Shown in pieces: positions 1 through 8,022 of a stretch of 48,866 nucleotides of DNA (within the stretch, counting starts at the first letter, position 1; each line of letters opens with the position of its first letter). The stretch covers positions 1-48,866 of the forward strand of contig NZ_LGHM01000144.1 of assembly GCF_001908185.1 (NCBI RefSeq), in the 5' to 3' direction. Position numbers and translations under genes: made by a program. Origin of the DNA: Bradyrhizobium sp. AS23.2 (GTDB lineage: Bacteria; Pseudomonadota; Alphaproteobacteria; Rhizobiales; Xanthobacteraceae). The notes under the pieces are model-generated. The model was given only the letters and a program-made list of their open reading frames with translations. It made no database searches and was not told the origin of the DNA.

Positions 1-34
1 CCCAGGCCGCGTCGCTCAAAACCAAACGATCCAT
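1..34 (-). mobile_element. IS5-family transposase, N-terminal fragment (runs off window)
   Basis: Reading leftwards from an ATG at 34, the strand encodes MDRLVLSDAAW before the window ends. This is the opening typical of IS5-group transposases of rhizobia (family knowledge). A GTG directly precedes the ATG. The sequence to the right (about 58-105) contains an imperfect GATTC/GAATC inverted motif of the sort seen at insertion-sequence ends, but I cannot fix the terminus or a target duplication. Only 11 codons are visible, so intactness is unknown. Confidence 0.55.
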
Positions 35-122
35 CACACCCAAGGCGACCTCCCCAAAAGAAGCCTTGAATCTGATTTGCACTTAAATGGGAATCCTTAG
101 AGTCCACACCACCTAGAGGTCC

Positions 123-898
123 TTACGCCGCCGCGAGCAGCGCGCTCGCATGGTCGAGCACCCGCTGTTTGACGGCATCGGCATCGGATGGCTTCACCTT
201 TGCGCTGACGGTCAATTCCACGAGCGGCGCGGCGGGATCGGCGGCGATCACCTTCGACACATTGACCGACGGCGCGGTCCGCTCGTCGATGCGCGGATCC
301 TCGCGCAACTCCTTCAGGATCTGGTCGGCCAGCGCATTGGCCGAACCGGCCCTGACGGGAAACATCACCTTGACCTCGCCTGTGCCAGGATAGGCGTTGT
401 GATTGATGATGGCCGCGCCCCACACTTGCCCGTTCGGAAGCAGGATCTGCGTATTGTCGGCCGCGACGAGCTCGGTCATGAACAGCGACAGTGATCGCAC
501 CTTTCCGGTCTTGCCGCCGACCTCGACGTCATCGCCGATGTGGAAGGGCCGAAACAACAGCAGCATCACGCCGGCAGCGAGATTGGAGAGCGTGCCCTGC
601 AAGGCAAGACCAATGGCGAGTGATGTCGCGCCCAGCACGGCGACCAGACTCGCGGTCTGGATGCCGAAGAGCTGAAGCGCGGCGATGCCGACGATCGCCA
701 GCACGCCGTAGCGCGCGACGCTGGCAACGAACAACGTCACGAGGGGATCGACCCGGTGCCCGACGTTCAGCATGCGGGTGACGAAGCGCTGCATTGTGCC
801 GGCCAGTACCAGCCGATCGCGAGCAGCAGGATCGCGTAGACCGCATTCAGCCCATACAGGACGAGCGAAGCTTTCAGCGTATCGAAATTGATGGTCAT
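123..898 (-). pseudogene. MscS-family mechanosensitive channel, frameshifted
   Basis: Small-conductance mechanosensitive channel of the inner membrane, expected to release solutes on hypo-osmotic shock. The frame ending at 123 encodes the channel-forming region: a hydrophobic segment (YGVLAIVGIAAL), the Gly/Ala-rich pore helix (ATSLAIGLALQGTLSNLAAG) and the cytoplasmic beta domain beginning FRPFHIGDDVEV. The natural start is the ATG at 898, which opens MTINFDTLKASLVLYGLNAVYAILLLAIGWY in one frame. At about 805-806 that frame is lost and the downstream frame continues LAGTMQRFVTRML. Adding one base there (TAC-CTG-GCC instead of TAC-TGG-CC) restores a 258-residue protein of normal short-MscS size. 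So a one-base deletion or a sequencing error is present. The gene is transcribed divergently from the cytochrome operon. Confidence 0.85.
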
Positions 899-1090
899 GG
901 CGGCTTCCACCCGGACAATCGGTTGAGAACTCACCGCGACGCGAAACGATCCCTTCGTTGCGCGCCATCCGGGCTACGAGAGCTTGCATTACAGGTCTTC
1001 TCTTTTGAAAAAGCACGCAAATTTTGTCGAAATCGATCATCATCATTGCGTTGCAAAAGGGCGACCAAGCGTCATCGTTCGGTTCCGAGC

Positions 1091-1114
1091 TTGCGCGCAA
1101 CTATATTGGCGCAA
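1091..1114. promoter_or_regulatory. Inverted repeat upstream of the cytochrome/oxidase operon
   Basis: TTGCGC at 1091-1096 and GCGCAA at 1109-1114 form perfect six-base arms separated by 12 bases. The repeat lies about 60 bases upstream of the first GTG of the operon, in the 277-base divergent region (899-1175) shared with the MscS gene. Position and symmetry suggest an operator. The spacing does not match the FNR/FixK consensus (TTG-N8-CAA), so no regulator is named. Confidence 0.3.
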
Positions 1115-1175
1115 TAATAGCGGACTACGTTGTGGCCTGGAATCAACCCGGTCCTGCTTTCTGGAGGGCGACGGC

Positions 1176-1883
1176 GTGTTCGCTCGCTACACTGCTCTGG
1201 CAATCGTCATTGCCGCCTTGGCCGCCTTTGATAGTGCAGCCGCACAAACGGCCAACCAGCCGCCGGATACGATGGCGGCGCGGGTGGAAGCCTGCACGCC
1301 CTGTCACGGCAACAAGGGCGAAGGCACCAGCGATGTCTATTTCCCGCGACTCGGCGGCAAGCCGGCCGGCTATCTCTACAACCAGCTCCTCGCCTTCCGC
1401 AGCGGCCGGCGCAAATATCCGCCGATGAACTATCTGCTGGAGTTTCTGCCTGACCCGTATCTGGAGGCAATGGCGGAGTATTTTGCCAACGAGCATCCGC
1501 CACTGCCGCCGCCGGCGCCGAGCGAGGTCAGCAAGGAAGTCCTCGCGCAGGGCGAGTTGCTTGCAACCCGCGGCGATGCGGGGCGCAACATTCCTGCCTG
1601 CGTCAGCTGCCATGGCCCAGGACTGACGGGTATGCAGCCCGGCATCCCCGGCCTGCTTGGCCTGCGCGCCAATTACATCAGCGCCCAGCTCGGCGCCTGG
1701 CGTTACGGTACCCGCACCGCGAAATCGCCCGACTGCATGCAGGTCGTCGCGGGCCATTTGACCGAGGCTGACGTCACCGCCGTTGCGGCCTGGCTCGCGA
1801 CGCGGGCGGCGCCCGCCAACCCGGCGCCCGTGCCGAAAGGCACCTACGCGCTGCCCTTCGGCTGCGGCAGCCAGCCCAACTGA
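1176..1883 (+). CDS. Periplasmic di-haem cytochrome c (class I, c4-like)
   Basis: Two c-type haem sites are visible: CTPCH at about residues 40-44 and CVSCH at about 142-146, one per cytochrome domain, as in c4-like di-haem proteins. The start is the GTG at 1176, preceded by GGAGG at about 1163. It gives a Sec signal peptide (hydrophobic core TALAIVIAALAAF, cleavage near SAAAQ) and a mature periplasmic protein; total length 235 residues. The reading frame stays open upstream to 984, but that extension has no signal-peptide character. The stop lies 8 bases before the next cytochrome gene, so the two are cotranscribed. The likely role is electron delivery to the oxidase encoded just downstream (inference from context). 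Confidence 0.85.
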   Translation: MFARYTALAIVIAALAAFDSAAAQTANQPPDTMAARVEACTPCHGNKGEGTSDVYFPRLGGKPAGYLYNQLLAFRSGRRKYPPMNYLLEFLPDPYLEAMAEYFANEHPPLPPPAPSEVSKEVLAQGELLATRGDAGRNIPACVSCHGPGLTGMQPGIPGLLGLRANYISAQLGAWRYGTRTAKSPDCMQVVAGHLTEADVTAVAAWLATRAAPANPAPVPKGTYALPFGCGSQPN

Positions 1884-1891
1884 CGAGGCGG

Positions 1892-3133
1892 ATGATGGGC
1901 TCGAAACTGTCGATCGCACTCCTCGCACTCGCCGCGTTCACCACGGCCGCGCAGGCGCAGGACAAAACCAGTGACATCATCGCGCGCGGCGAATATCTCG
2001 CCCGTGCCGGCGACTGCACCGCCTGCCACACCGCGCCGGACGGCCGCCTGTTCGCCGGCGGACGCGCCATGCCGACGCCATTCGGCACGCTCTACACTTC
2101 CAACATCACGCCTGACCCGGAAACCGGGATCGGCAAGTGGAGCGCCGACGACTTCTACAAGACCATGCATAGCGGCCGCTTTCCCGACGGCGGGTTGATC
2201 TATCCGGCCATGCCGTTTGCGTCCTACACGAAGGTCACGCGCGCCGACAGCGACGCGATCTTCGCCTATCTCCGATCGATCCCGCCGGTGAACCAGAGGA
2301 ACCGGCCGCACGAGCTGCGCTTCCCCTATGACAACCGCCAGCTCATCCTCGGCTGGCGCACGCTGTTCTTCAGCGAGGGCGAGTTCAAGCCGGATCCGAA
2401 GCAATCGGCGGAATGGAATCGCGGCGCCTATCTGGTCGAGGGCCTCGGCCATTGCGGCATGTGCCATTCGCCGATCAACGCGCTCGGCGGCACCTCACAA
2501 TCCGACGCCTTCAAGGGCGGCCTGATTCCAATGCAGAACTGGTACGCGCCCTCGCTCACCTCGAGCCGCGAGGCGGGACTCGGCGACTGGAGCATCAAGG
2601 ACATCACCGATCTGCTCCAGACTGGCGTTTCGGCGCGCGGCGTCGTCTACGGCCCGATGGCCGAAGTCGTGCACAACAGCCTGCAATATCTGAGCGACGA
2701 GGACATCAGGGCGATGGCCGTCTACCTGAAGGGCATCTCGGAGCCCTCGCCGCCTCCGCCGGCAAGCTCGGCGCTGCCGACCACCGAAAGCAGCCTGCTG
2801 ATCAGCCTCGGCAAGACCGTCTACGACAAGCACTGCGCGAGCTGTCACGGCCTTCAGGGCGAAGGCAAGCCGCCGCACTGGCCGCCGCTCGCCAACAACC
2901 AGTCGATCGAGATGCAGTCGGCCGTCAATCCGATCCGTATGGTGCTCAATGGCGGCTATCCGCCGGGCACCCAGGGCAATCCGATGCCCTACGGCATGCC
3001 GCCGTTCGCCGGACTCCTGTCCGACAACGAGGTCGCCGCCGTCGTTTCCTACATCCGCACGGCCTGGGGCAATCGCGGCACGCCGGTCTCGGCGCGCGAG
3101 GCCAACGAGCTGCGCTCTGCACCGCTGAATTGA
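1892..3133 (+). CDS. Tri-haem cytochrome c (alcohol/gluconate dehydrogenase cytochrome-subunit type)
   Basis: 413 residues with a Sec signal peptide (SKLSIALLALAAFTTAAQAQ) and three haem-c sites: CTACH at 42-46, CGMCH at 188-192 and CASCH at 315-319. The three-domain layout and the motifs around the first site (ARGEYLARAGDCTACHT, then a TSNITPD stretch) are those of the membrane-associated cytochrome subunit of PQQ or flavin alcohol/gluconate dehydrogenases. No dehydrogenase subunit is adjacent, so here it probably serves as an electron carrier into the downstream oxidase (inference). A second ATG at 1895 is also possible. A proline-rich linker (EPSPPPPASS) separates domains two and three. 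Confidence 0.87.
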   Translation: MMGSKLSIALLALAAFTTAAQAQDKTSDIIARGEYLARAGDCTACHTAPDGRLFAGGRAMPTPFGTLYTSNITPDPETGIGKWSADDFYKTMHSGRFPDGGLIYPAMPFASYTKVTRADSDAIFAYLRSIPPVNQRNRPHELRFPYDNRQLILGWRTLFFSEGEFKPDPKQSAEWNRGAYLVEGLGHCGMCHSPINALGGTSQSDAFKGGLIPMQNWYAPSLTSSREAGLGDWSIKDITDLLQTGVSARGVVYGPMAEVVHNSLQYLSDEDIRAMAVYLKGISEPSPPPPASSALPTTESSLLISLGKTVYDKHCASCHGLQGEGKPPHWPPLANNQSIEMQSAVNPIRMVLNGGYPPGTQGNPMPYGMPPFAGLLSDNEVAAVVSYIRTAWGNRGTPVSAREANELRSAPLN

Positions 3134-3141
3134 GATCCGCC

Positions 3142-3318
3142 ATGTTCAATTCCGATCCGCCGACCAGTCCAGCCGCCGCAGATCAGGCCGTCGACGAAGT
3201 CGTCGCACGTGGCCCATCCGGCGCGATCGTGCTCGCGGGCATTGCCTCGGCCTGCGTGGTCGCGATGTGGCTGGCGTTCTATCTGTTCGTCTTCCTGCCG
3301 CGCGGGTCGCTGCAATGA
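3142..3318 (+). CDS. Small single-helix membrane protein, probable oxidase subunit IIa (CbaD-like)
   Basis: 58-residue protein starting at the ATG at 3142. After a short polar N-terminus comes a single transmembrane helix (about 29-51, GAIVLAGIASACVVAMWLAF) and a short C-terminal tail. Its stop overlaps the start of subunit II (ATGA at 3315-3318), which implies translational coupling. In Thermus ba3 oxidase the order is small one-helix subunit IIa, then II, then I; the order here is the same, so a structural subunit IIa is the best reading. Sequence similarity cannot be judged at this length, so the assignment rests on size, topology and position. Confidence 0.7.
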   Translation: MFNSDPPTSPAAADQAVDEVVARGPSGAIVLAGIASACVVAMWLAFYLFVFLPRGSLQ

Positions 3319-3878
3319 GCGCAGAGGAAACCCATCACAGCGCAGACGTTGCAGCCCGCGTCGAACGGCGCTGGGCCGCCATTTTCGTCATCGTCATCGT
3401 GATGATGGCCGTCCTGGCGGCGTTCGCCGGTATCCATCGCGCGACCATGCCGCAGCCGCGCGTGGAGACCACCGACCCGTCTCGCCTGCATCTGTCCGGC
3501 GAGTTCGTCGAGAGCAATCTCGGCAGCGTGCTGGAAGCCAATGGCAACGTGACCGTGCGCGCGATCGGCCAGCAATATTCTTTCACGCCGGCCTGCATCG
3601 TGGTGCCGGCCGACACGCCGATCACAATGCGCGCTACCAGCGCCGACGTCGTGCACGGCATCCTGATCCAGGGCACCAACATCAACACCATGCTGGTGCC
3701 GGGCTACGTCTCCGAGCAGCTCATGCGCTTTACGAAGACCGGCGACTATCTGATGCCCTGCCAGGAGTTTTGCAGCTTCGGCCACGAGGGCATGTGGGGC
3801 AAGGTCAAGGTGATCGACAAGACCGATTTCGCGAACCGCGCGAAGGCAGGCGGGAGGCTGAGCTGTGTTGGTGAATAG
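3315..3878 (+). CDS. Cytochrome c oxidase subunit II, ba3-type (CuA protein)
   Basis: 187 residues: an N-terminal membrane anchor (about 20-40) followed by a periplasmic cupredoxin domain. The CuA ligands are visible as His114 (VVHG) and the cluster C149-x3-C153-x3-H157-x2-M160 within CQEFCSFGHEGM. A single anchor helix rather than the two-helix hairpin of A-family enzymes fits B-family (ba3) oxidases. The ATG at 3315 overlaps the stop of the small subunit; an in-frame upstream start at 3267 would run through that gene and is less likely. The protein receives electrons from cytochrome c and passes them to haem b in subunit I. The 3' end overlaps subunit I by 14 bases. Confidence 0.92.
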   Translation: MSAEETHHSADVAARVERRWAAIFVIVIVMMAVLAAFAGIHRATMPQPRVETTDPSRLHLSGEFVESNLGSVLEANGNVTVRAIGQQYSFTPACIVVPADTPITMRATSADVVHGILIQGTNINTMLVPGYVSEQLMRFTKTGDYLMPCQEFCSFGHEGMWGKVKVIDKTDFANRAKAGGRLSCVGE

Positions 3879-5487
3879 GAAGCTCATTCTCGCCCATTTC
3901 TGGTTTGCATTCGCCGTGTTCGGCGTCGCGCTCACGCTCGGCGCCTGGCAGATGTTCATTCGCAGCCCGATCGGCACCTGGCTTTCCAACCCCGAGCTCT
4001 ATTACCGCTCGCTGACCGCGCACGGCACGGTGATGGGCTATGTCTTCCCGACCCTGGTCGCGATGGGCTTCGGTTATGCCATCAGCGAGTCCGCGCTGGA
4101 GCAGCGCCTGGTCGGCGTCCGCTGGGCCTGGGCCGGGTTCTGGCTGATCGTCGGCGGCAGCATCATGGCCGTGATCCCGATCGCGCTGGGGCGCGCCTCG
4201 GTGCTCTACACGTTCTATCCGCCGCTGATCGGCAACCTCTTCTACTATCTCGGCGTCGTGCTGGTCGTGGTCGGCTCCTGGATCTGGGTCGCGCTGATGT
4301 CGATCAATCTGCGCGTCTGGCGAAAGGCCCATCCCGGCGCACCGGTGCCGCTGGCGATGTTCGCCAATGTCGCGGGCTCATATCTGTGGGCATGGACCGC
4401 GGTCGGCGCCGCGCTCGAGCTGTTGCTCCAGATCATTCCCGTTGCGGCGGGGCTGAAGGCCACCATCGACGCGGGACTTGCCCGCGTGTTCTTCTCCTGG
4501 ACGCTGCACGCCATCGTCTATTTCTGGCTGATGCCGACCTACATTGCCTACTACACCATCGTGCCACGCGCGATCGGCGGCCGCGTCTATTCCGACAATA
4601 TGGCGCGGATTGCGTTCATCCTGTTCCTGGTGGTGGCGATGCCGATCGGCATGCATCACACCTTCGCCGACCCGCAGGTCGGTGCCGGCTTCAAGTTCGT
4701 CCATTCGGCCTTCACGGCGCTGGTCACGCTGCCGACGTTTCTCACCGTCTTTACGATCTGCGCATCCGTCGAGATCGCTGCGCGCCTCCGCGGTGGGCGC
4801 GGCATGTTCGGCTGGATCAGGGTGCTGCCCTGGGACAACCCGATGATGCTGGCGCTTGCGTTCTCCTTCGTCATGCTCGGCTTCGGCGGCGCCGGCGGAC
4901 TCATCAACATGAGCTATCAGCTCGACGCGTCGATCCACAACACGCAGTGGATCACCGGCCACTTCCACCTGATCTTCGGCGGCGCCATCGTGATCATGTA
5001 TTTCGCGATCGCCTATGATCTGTGGCCGCATCTGACCGGCCGCGAGCTGAATGATCTCCGCCTGATCCGCACCCAGCTCTGGCTGTGGTTCATCGGCATG
5101 ATCGTCACCACCTTCCCGTGGCACTGGGTCGGGATTCTGGGCATGCCGCGCCGCATGGCCTATTTCGACTTCGGCGATCCCGCGATCGCGCCGCAGGCGC
5201 TGTCAGTGACCTTCTCCGCGATCGGCGGCTTCATCCTGCTGGCGTCGGGCATCCTGTTCCTGGTCATTCTGGCCCGCGGCATGCGCGCGCCTCAGGCCGA
5301 GGCCGGCAGCTATCGCTTCGCGGTTGCTGTGCATCAATCGGCGACGGTTCCGGTCGCACTCAACACGCACGCGCTGTGGGTGGCGCTGATGATCGCCCTC
5401 ACCATCACCAATTACGGCTATCCGATCCTCACCTTGGCGACCACCGAGGGCACGTCGGTGCCCGCCGTCTATGTGGGAGCGCAGTGA
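3865..5487 (+). CDS. cbaA: Cytochrome c oxidase subunit I, B-family (ba3-type, CbaA-like)
   Basis: 540-residue polytopic haem-copper oxidase catalytic subunit. Key residues: His53 (TAHGTVMGY) and His368 as low-spin haem ligands, His366 (GHFHLIFGG) as high-spin haem ligand, and CuB ligands His215, His264 and His265. Tyr219, four residues after His215 (HAIVY), is the cross-linked tyrosine of this family. The run from HAIVYFWLMPTY through GMHHTFADP to GGRGMFGWIR matches Thermus ba3 subunit I from memory, and the A-family helix VI glutamate is absent. The GTG at 3865 has a GGGAGG box at 3852; a GTG at 3871 is an alternative. The protein reduces oxygen to water and pumps protons, probably with high oxygen affinity (family knowledge). 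No subunit III follows. Confidence 0.93.
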   Translation: MLVNRKLILAHFWFAFAVFGVALTLGAWQMFIRSPIGTWLSNPELYYRSLTAHGTVMGYVFPTLVAMGFGYAISESALEQRLVGVRWAWAGFWLIVGGSIMAVIPIALGRASVLYTFYPPLIGNLFYYLGVVLVVVGSWIWVALMSINLRVWRKAHPGAPVPLAMFANVAGSYLWAWTAVGAALELLLQIIPVAAGLKATIDAGLARVFFSWTLHAIVYFWLMPTYIAYYTIVPRAIGGRVYSDNMARIAFILFLVVAMPIGMHHTFADPQVGAGFKFVHSAFTALVTLPTFLTVFTICASVEIAARLRGGRGMFGWIRVLPWDNPMMLALAFSFVMLGFGGAGGLINMSYQLDASIHNTQWITGHFHLIFGGAIVIMYFAIAYDLWPHLTGRELNDLRLIRTQLWLWFIGMIVTTFPWHWVGILGMPRRMAYFDFGDPAIAPQALSVTFSAIGGFILLASGILFLVILARGMRAPQAEAGSYRFAVAVHQSATVPVALNTHALWVALMIALTITNYGYPILTLATTEGTSVPAVYVGAQ

Positions 5488-6302
5488 TGAGCGCGCGCGA
5501 CCTCTTCACTTTCCGCAATCCCCATTTCACGCGAGGCGTCGGCATCACCGCCGCGATCCTGATCGTGACGGCGATTGTCGGCTTCATCGTGCTGCCCTTC
5601 GCGCAGCCCTGGGTCCAATTCGCAAATGTCTGGGATGCGATCTGCAGCGCCGCCGGTGTGCCGCAGCGCTTGGCAGGCGTCGCAGCCCCCGAGCAGGCCA
5701 AGCGCCTGTCGGAGGTCGTGCTGACCTCACACACTCTGTCGCGTCCGAGCCAGGAGGCGATCGGCCGCGGCGCGACGCTGGCGCAGCGCTGCGCGATCTG
5801 CCACGGCCCGACCGGCCTCAGCCGCGCGGATTCGCCCAACCTTGCGGGCCAATACGCGGCGGTGATCTACAAGGAGCTGCATGATTTCCGCTCCGGCGCG
5901 CGCACCAATGCCGTGATGTCGCCATTCGCGGTCAACCTGACGGACCAGGAGATCGCCGATCTCTCCGACTATTACGCCTTTCTGCCGCGGCTTCCCGCCT
6001 ATCATCCGACGCCGCAACTGCCCAAGCCCAGCATCGTCATCTACGGCGCGCCAATGCGCGGGATCGCGCCCTGCGGCTCCTGCCATGGCAGCCTCGACAA
6101 CAAGACCGGCAGCCCATGGCTGGAGGGACAGTCGGAGGCTTATTTGAAGGCGCAACTCCAGGCCTTCGCGTCCGGAGAACGGCGCAACGACATCAGCCAG
6201 CAGATGCGCAATATCGCACGCGCGATGACGCCGCAGGAGATTGAGCAGGCGGCGGCCTATTACGCCTCGCAGCCGCCGGATATCGTCAAGGCGGTGGATT
6301 GA
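5487..6302 (+). CDS. Membrane-anchored di-haem cytochrome c, last gene of the oxidase operon
   Basis: 271 residues. An uncleaved N-terminal helix (about 18-38, GITAAILIVTAIVGFIVLPF) anchors it to the membrane, followed by two class-I cytochrome domains with haem sites CAICH (102-106) and CGSCH (196-200). The ATG at 5487 shares a base with the TGA of subunit I, so translation is coupled. Being anchored and cotranscribed with the oxidase, it is the strongest candidate for the direct electron donor to the CuA domain (inference). It resembles cytochrome c4-like donors. Confidence 0.88.
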   Translation: MSARDLFTFRNPHFTRGVGITAAILIVTAIVGFIVLPFAQPWVQFANVWDAICSAAGVPQRLAGVAAPEQAKRLSEVVLTSHTLSRPSQEAIGRGATLAQRCAICHGPTGLSRADSPNLAGQYAAVIYKELHDFRSGARTNAVMSPFAVNLTDQEIADLSDYYAFLPRLPAYHPTPQLPKPSIVIYGAPMRGIAPCGSCHGSLDNKTGSPWLEGQSEAYLKAQLQAFASGERRNDISQQMRNIARAMTPQEIEQAAAYYASQPPDIVKAVD

Positions 6303-6317
6303 AGTAAGCAACTCGTG

Positions 6318-6428
6318 CCCCGGACGCAGCGCAGCGCTCCTTCAGCGGTGCGCTGCAGAGCCGGGGCCCATCTATCGGAGTCTAAGGCAATGGGTCCCGG
6401 CTCTGCGCAGCAACGCTACGCGTCCGGG
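6318..6428. repeat. Nested palindromic intergenic repeat (Bradyrhizobium type), probable bidirectional terminator
   Basis: Outer arms CCCGGACGC (6318-6326) and GCGTCCGGG (6420-6428) enclose inner arms GCAGAGCCGGGGCCCAT (6355-6371) and ATGGGTCCCGGCTCTGC (6390-6406), which pair with one mismatch. The element lies between two convergent genes (cytochrome stop 6302, RatA-like stop 6446). Repeats with this core are very common between genes in Bradyrhizobium (from memory). The long stem could end transcription from both sides. Confidence 0.75.
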
Positions 6429-6445
6429 ACCAGAGCTGCAACTAC

Positions 6446-6929
6446 CTACGACGAAGCCAGCTTCGGCCGGCCGTAGATCGCATCCGCCCGCTTCTCGAAC
6501 GCGGCTGAAAAGCGCGCGAACGCGGCGTCGAACATCGAGCCCATCAGCATCGCCAGCATCCGGCTCTTGAACTCGTAGGCGAGGAAGAAGCCGACGTCGC
6601 AGACGCCCTCGCCCCCCCTGCTCATCCTTGGGCTCGAACGTCCAGCGATTTTCCAGCTTTCTGAACGGCCCCTGCAGATACTCGACGAGGATTTTCAGGT
6701 TGGCGCGGTCGAGCGTGACGCGACTGGTGAAGGATTCCTTGACCAGCTTGAACGACACCGTCATGTCGGCGACCAGCACCTCGGTGCCGTCGGGCTTCGC
6801 CATGCGCTGGCGCACCTTCAGCGCGCTGCACAGCGGCACGAATTCCGGGTAGCGCTCGACATCGGCGACCAGATTAAACATTTCGGACGCGCTGTGGTTG
6901 ACGCGGTGCTTGCTCGAAACTCGATGCAT
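6446..6929 (-). pseudogene. RatA/COQ10-like SRPBCC-fold protein, frameshifted in a G7 tract
   Basis: START/SRPBCC lipid-binding fold of the COQ10/RatA family, proposed to bind ubiquinone or a hydrophobic ligand. The N-terminus is characteristic: HRVNHSASEMFNLVADVERYPEFVPLC. The frame from the ATG at 6929 is normal up to FEPKDEQGG, then changes within seven consecutive C on the plus strand (6612-6618). Removing one base gives the expected C-terminus (GVCDVGFFLAYEFKSRML and on to RPKLASS, stop at 6446) and a 160-residue protein of normal size. The start lies 6 bases after the lipA stop, so the gene is cotranscribed with lipA, an arrangement common in alphaproteobacteria. The extra base is most simply a sequencing error. 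Confidence 0.82.
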
Positions 6930-6935
6930 TGGATG

Positions 6936-7892
6936 TCAGCGGGCCTGAGCGGCCCGCGCTGCCTTCAGTCTTGCGAAATCCTCGCCCGCGTGATGCGACG
7001 AACGGGTGAGCGGGCTCGCCGACACCATCAGGAACCCCTTGGTGTAGGCAACCTTCTCGTAGGATGAGAACTCGTCCGGCGGCACATAGCGCATCACCGC
7101 ATGGTGCTTGCGGGTCGGCTGGAGATATTGCCCGATGGTCAGGAAGTCGACGTCGGCCGAGCGCAGATCGTCCATCACCTGCTGCACCTCGTGGCGCTCC
7201 TCGCCGAGGCCAACCATGATGCCGGACTTGGTGAAGATCGTGGGGTCGATCTCCTTGACCCGCTGCAACAGCCGGATCGAATGGAAGTAGCGCGCGCCGG
7301 GTCGAACCGTGAGGTAGCGCGAGGGCACAGTTTCCAGATTATGATTGAAGACGTCGGGCTTGGCCGCGGCGACAACCTCGAGCGCGCCGTCCTTGCGCAG
7401 GAAGTCGGGCGTCAGGATCTCGATCGTCGTCGACGGACAGGCCGCGCGGATGGCTCGGATGGTCTGGGCAAAATGCTCGGCGCCGCCATCAGCAAGATCG
7501 TCGCGGTCGACCGAGGTGACCACGACGTGGGCGAGACCCAGCTTGGCCGTGGCCTCGGCCACATGCTCAGGCTCGGCCGCATCCAGCGCGTTTGGCAGGC
7601 CGGTCTTGACGTTGCAGAAGGCGCAGGCCCGGGTGCAGGTGTCACCCATGATCATGAAGGTCGCGTGCTTCTTGTCCCAGCACTCGCCGATGTTCGGGCA
7701 ACCGGCCTCCTCGCACACCGTGTGCAGGCCATTGGCGCGCACGATGTTGCGGGTATCGGCATAGCCGCGGGTGTTGGGCGCGCGTACGCGGATCCAGTTC
7801 GGCTTCGGCGGTGAAGCCGAATCGGGGCGATTCACCTTTTCAGGGTGACGCGGGCGCAGCGGGTTCGAGATGGTATCGACAATAACGACCAT
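6936..7892 (-). CDS. lipA: Lipoyl synthase
   Basis: 318-residue radical-SAM enzyme that inserts two sulfurs into protein-bound octanoyl groups to make lipoate on pyruvate and 2-oxoglutarate dehydrogenases. Both iron-sulfur clusters are visible: the auxiliary-cluster cysteines in CEEAGCPNIGECW and the radical-SAM motif CTRACAFC (CxxxCxxC). Other family signatures are VVTSVDRDDLADGGA and the closing VRSSYHA-like RSSHHAGE. The length is normal. The start is the ATG at 7892, and transcription continues into the RatA/COQ10-like gene. Confidence 0.97.
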   Translation of the reverse strand: MVVIVDTISNPLRPRHPEKVNRPDSASPPKPNWIRVRAPNTRGYADTRNIVRANGLHTVCEEAGCPNIGECWDKKHATFMIMGDTCTRACAFCNVKTGLPNALDAAEPEHVAEATAKLGLAHVVVTSVDRDDLADGGAEHFAQTIRAIRAACPSTTIEILTPDFLRKDGALEVVAAAKPDVFNHNLETVPSRYLTVRPGARYFHSIRLLQRVKEIDPTIFTKSGIMVGLGEERHEVQQVMDDLRSADVDFLTIGQYLQPTRKHHAVMRYVPPDEFSSYEKVAYTKGFLMVSASPLTRSSHHAGEDFARLKAARAAQAR

Positions 7893-8022
7893 GGGGTGTC
7901 CGGTCTGTTCAGGTCTTACCTAGTCGGTCTCGCCACGCATCGCAACCCGGCTCGCGCCGCTTCATGGAACATGGCAGATATGGGCAATATCTTGCTCTGT
8001 TCTCTGGCGATTCTCACCTCGA

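Noticed and set aside
984..1175. Upstream extension of the first cytochrome c to an ATG at 984
   Set aside because: The extra 64 residues have no signal-peptide or domain character; the GTG at 1176 has a good GGAGG box and opens a signal peptide.
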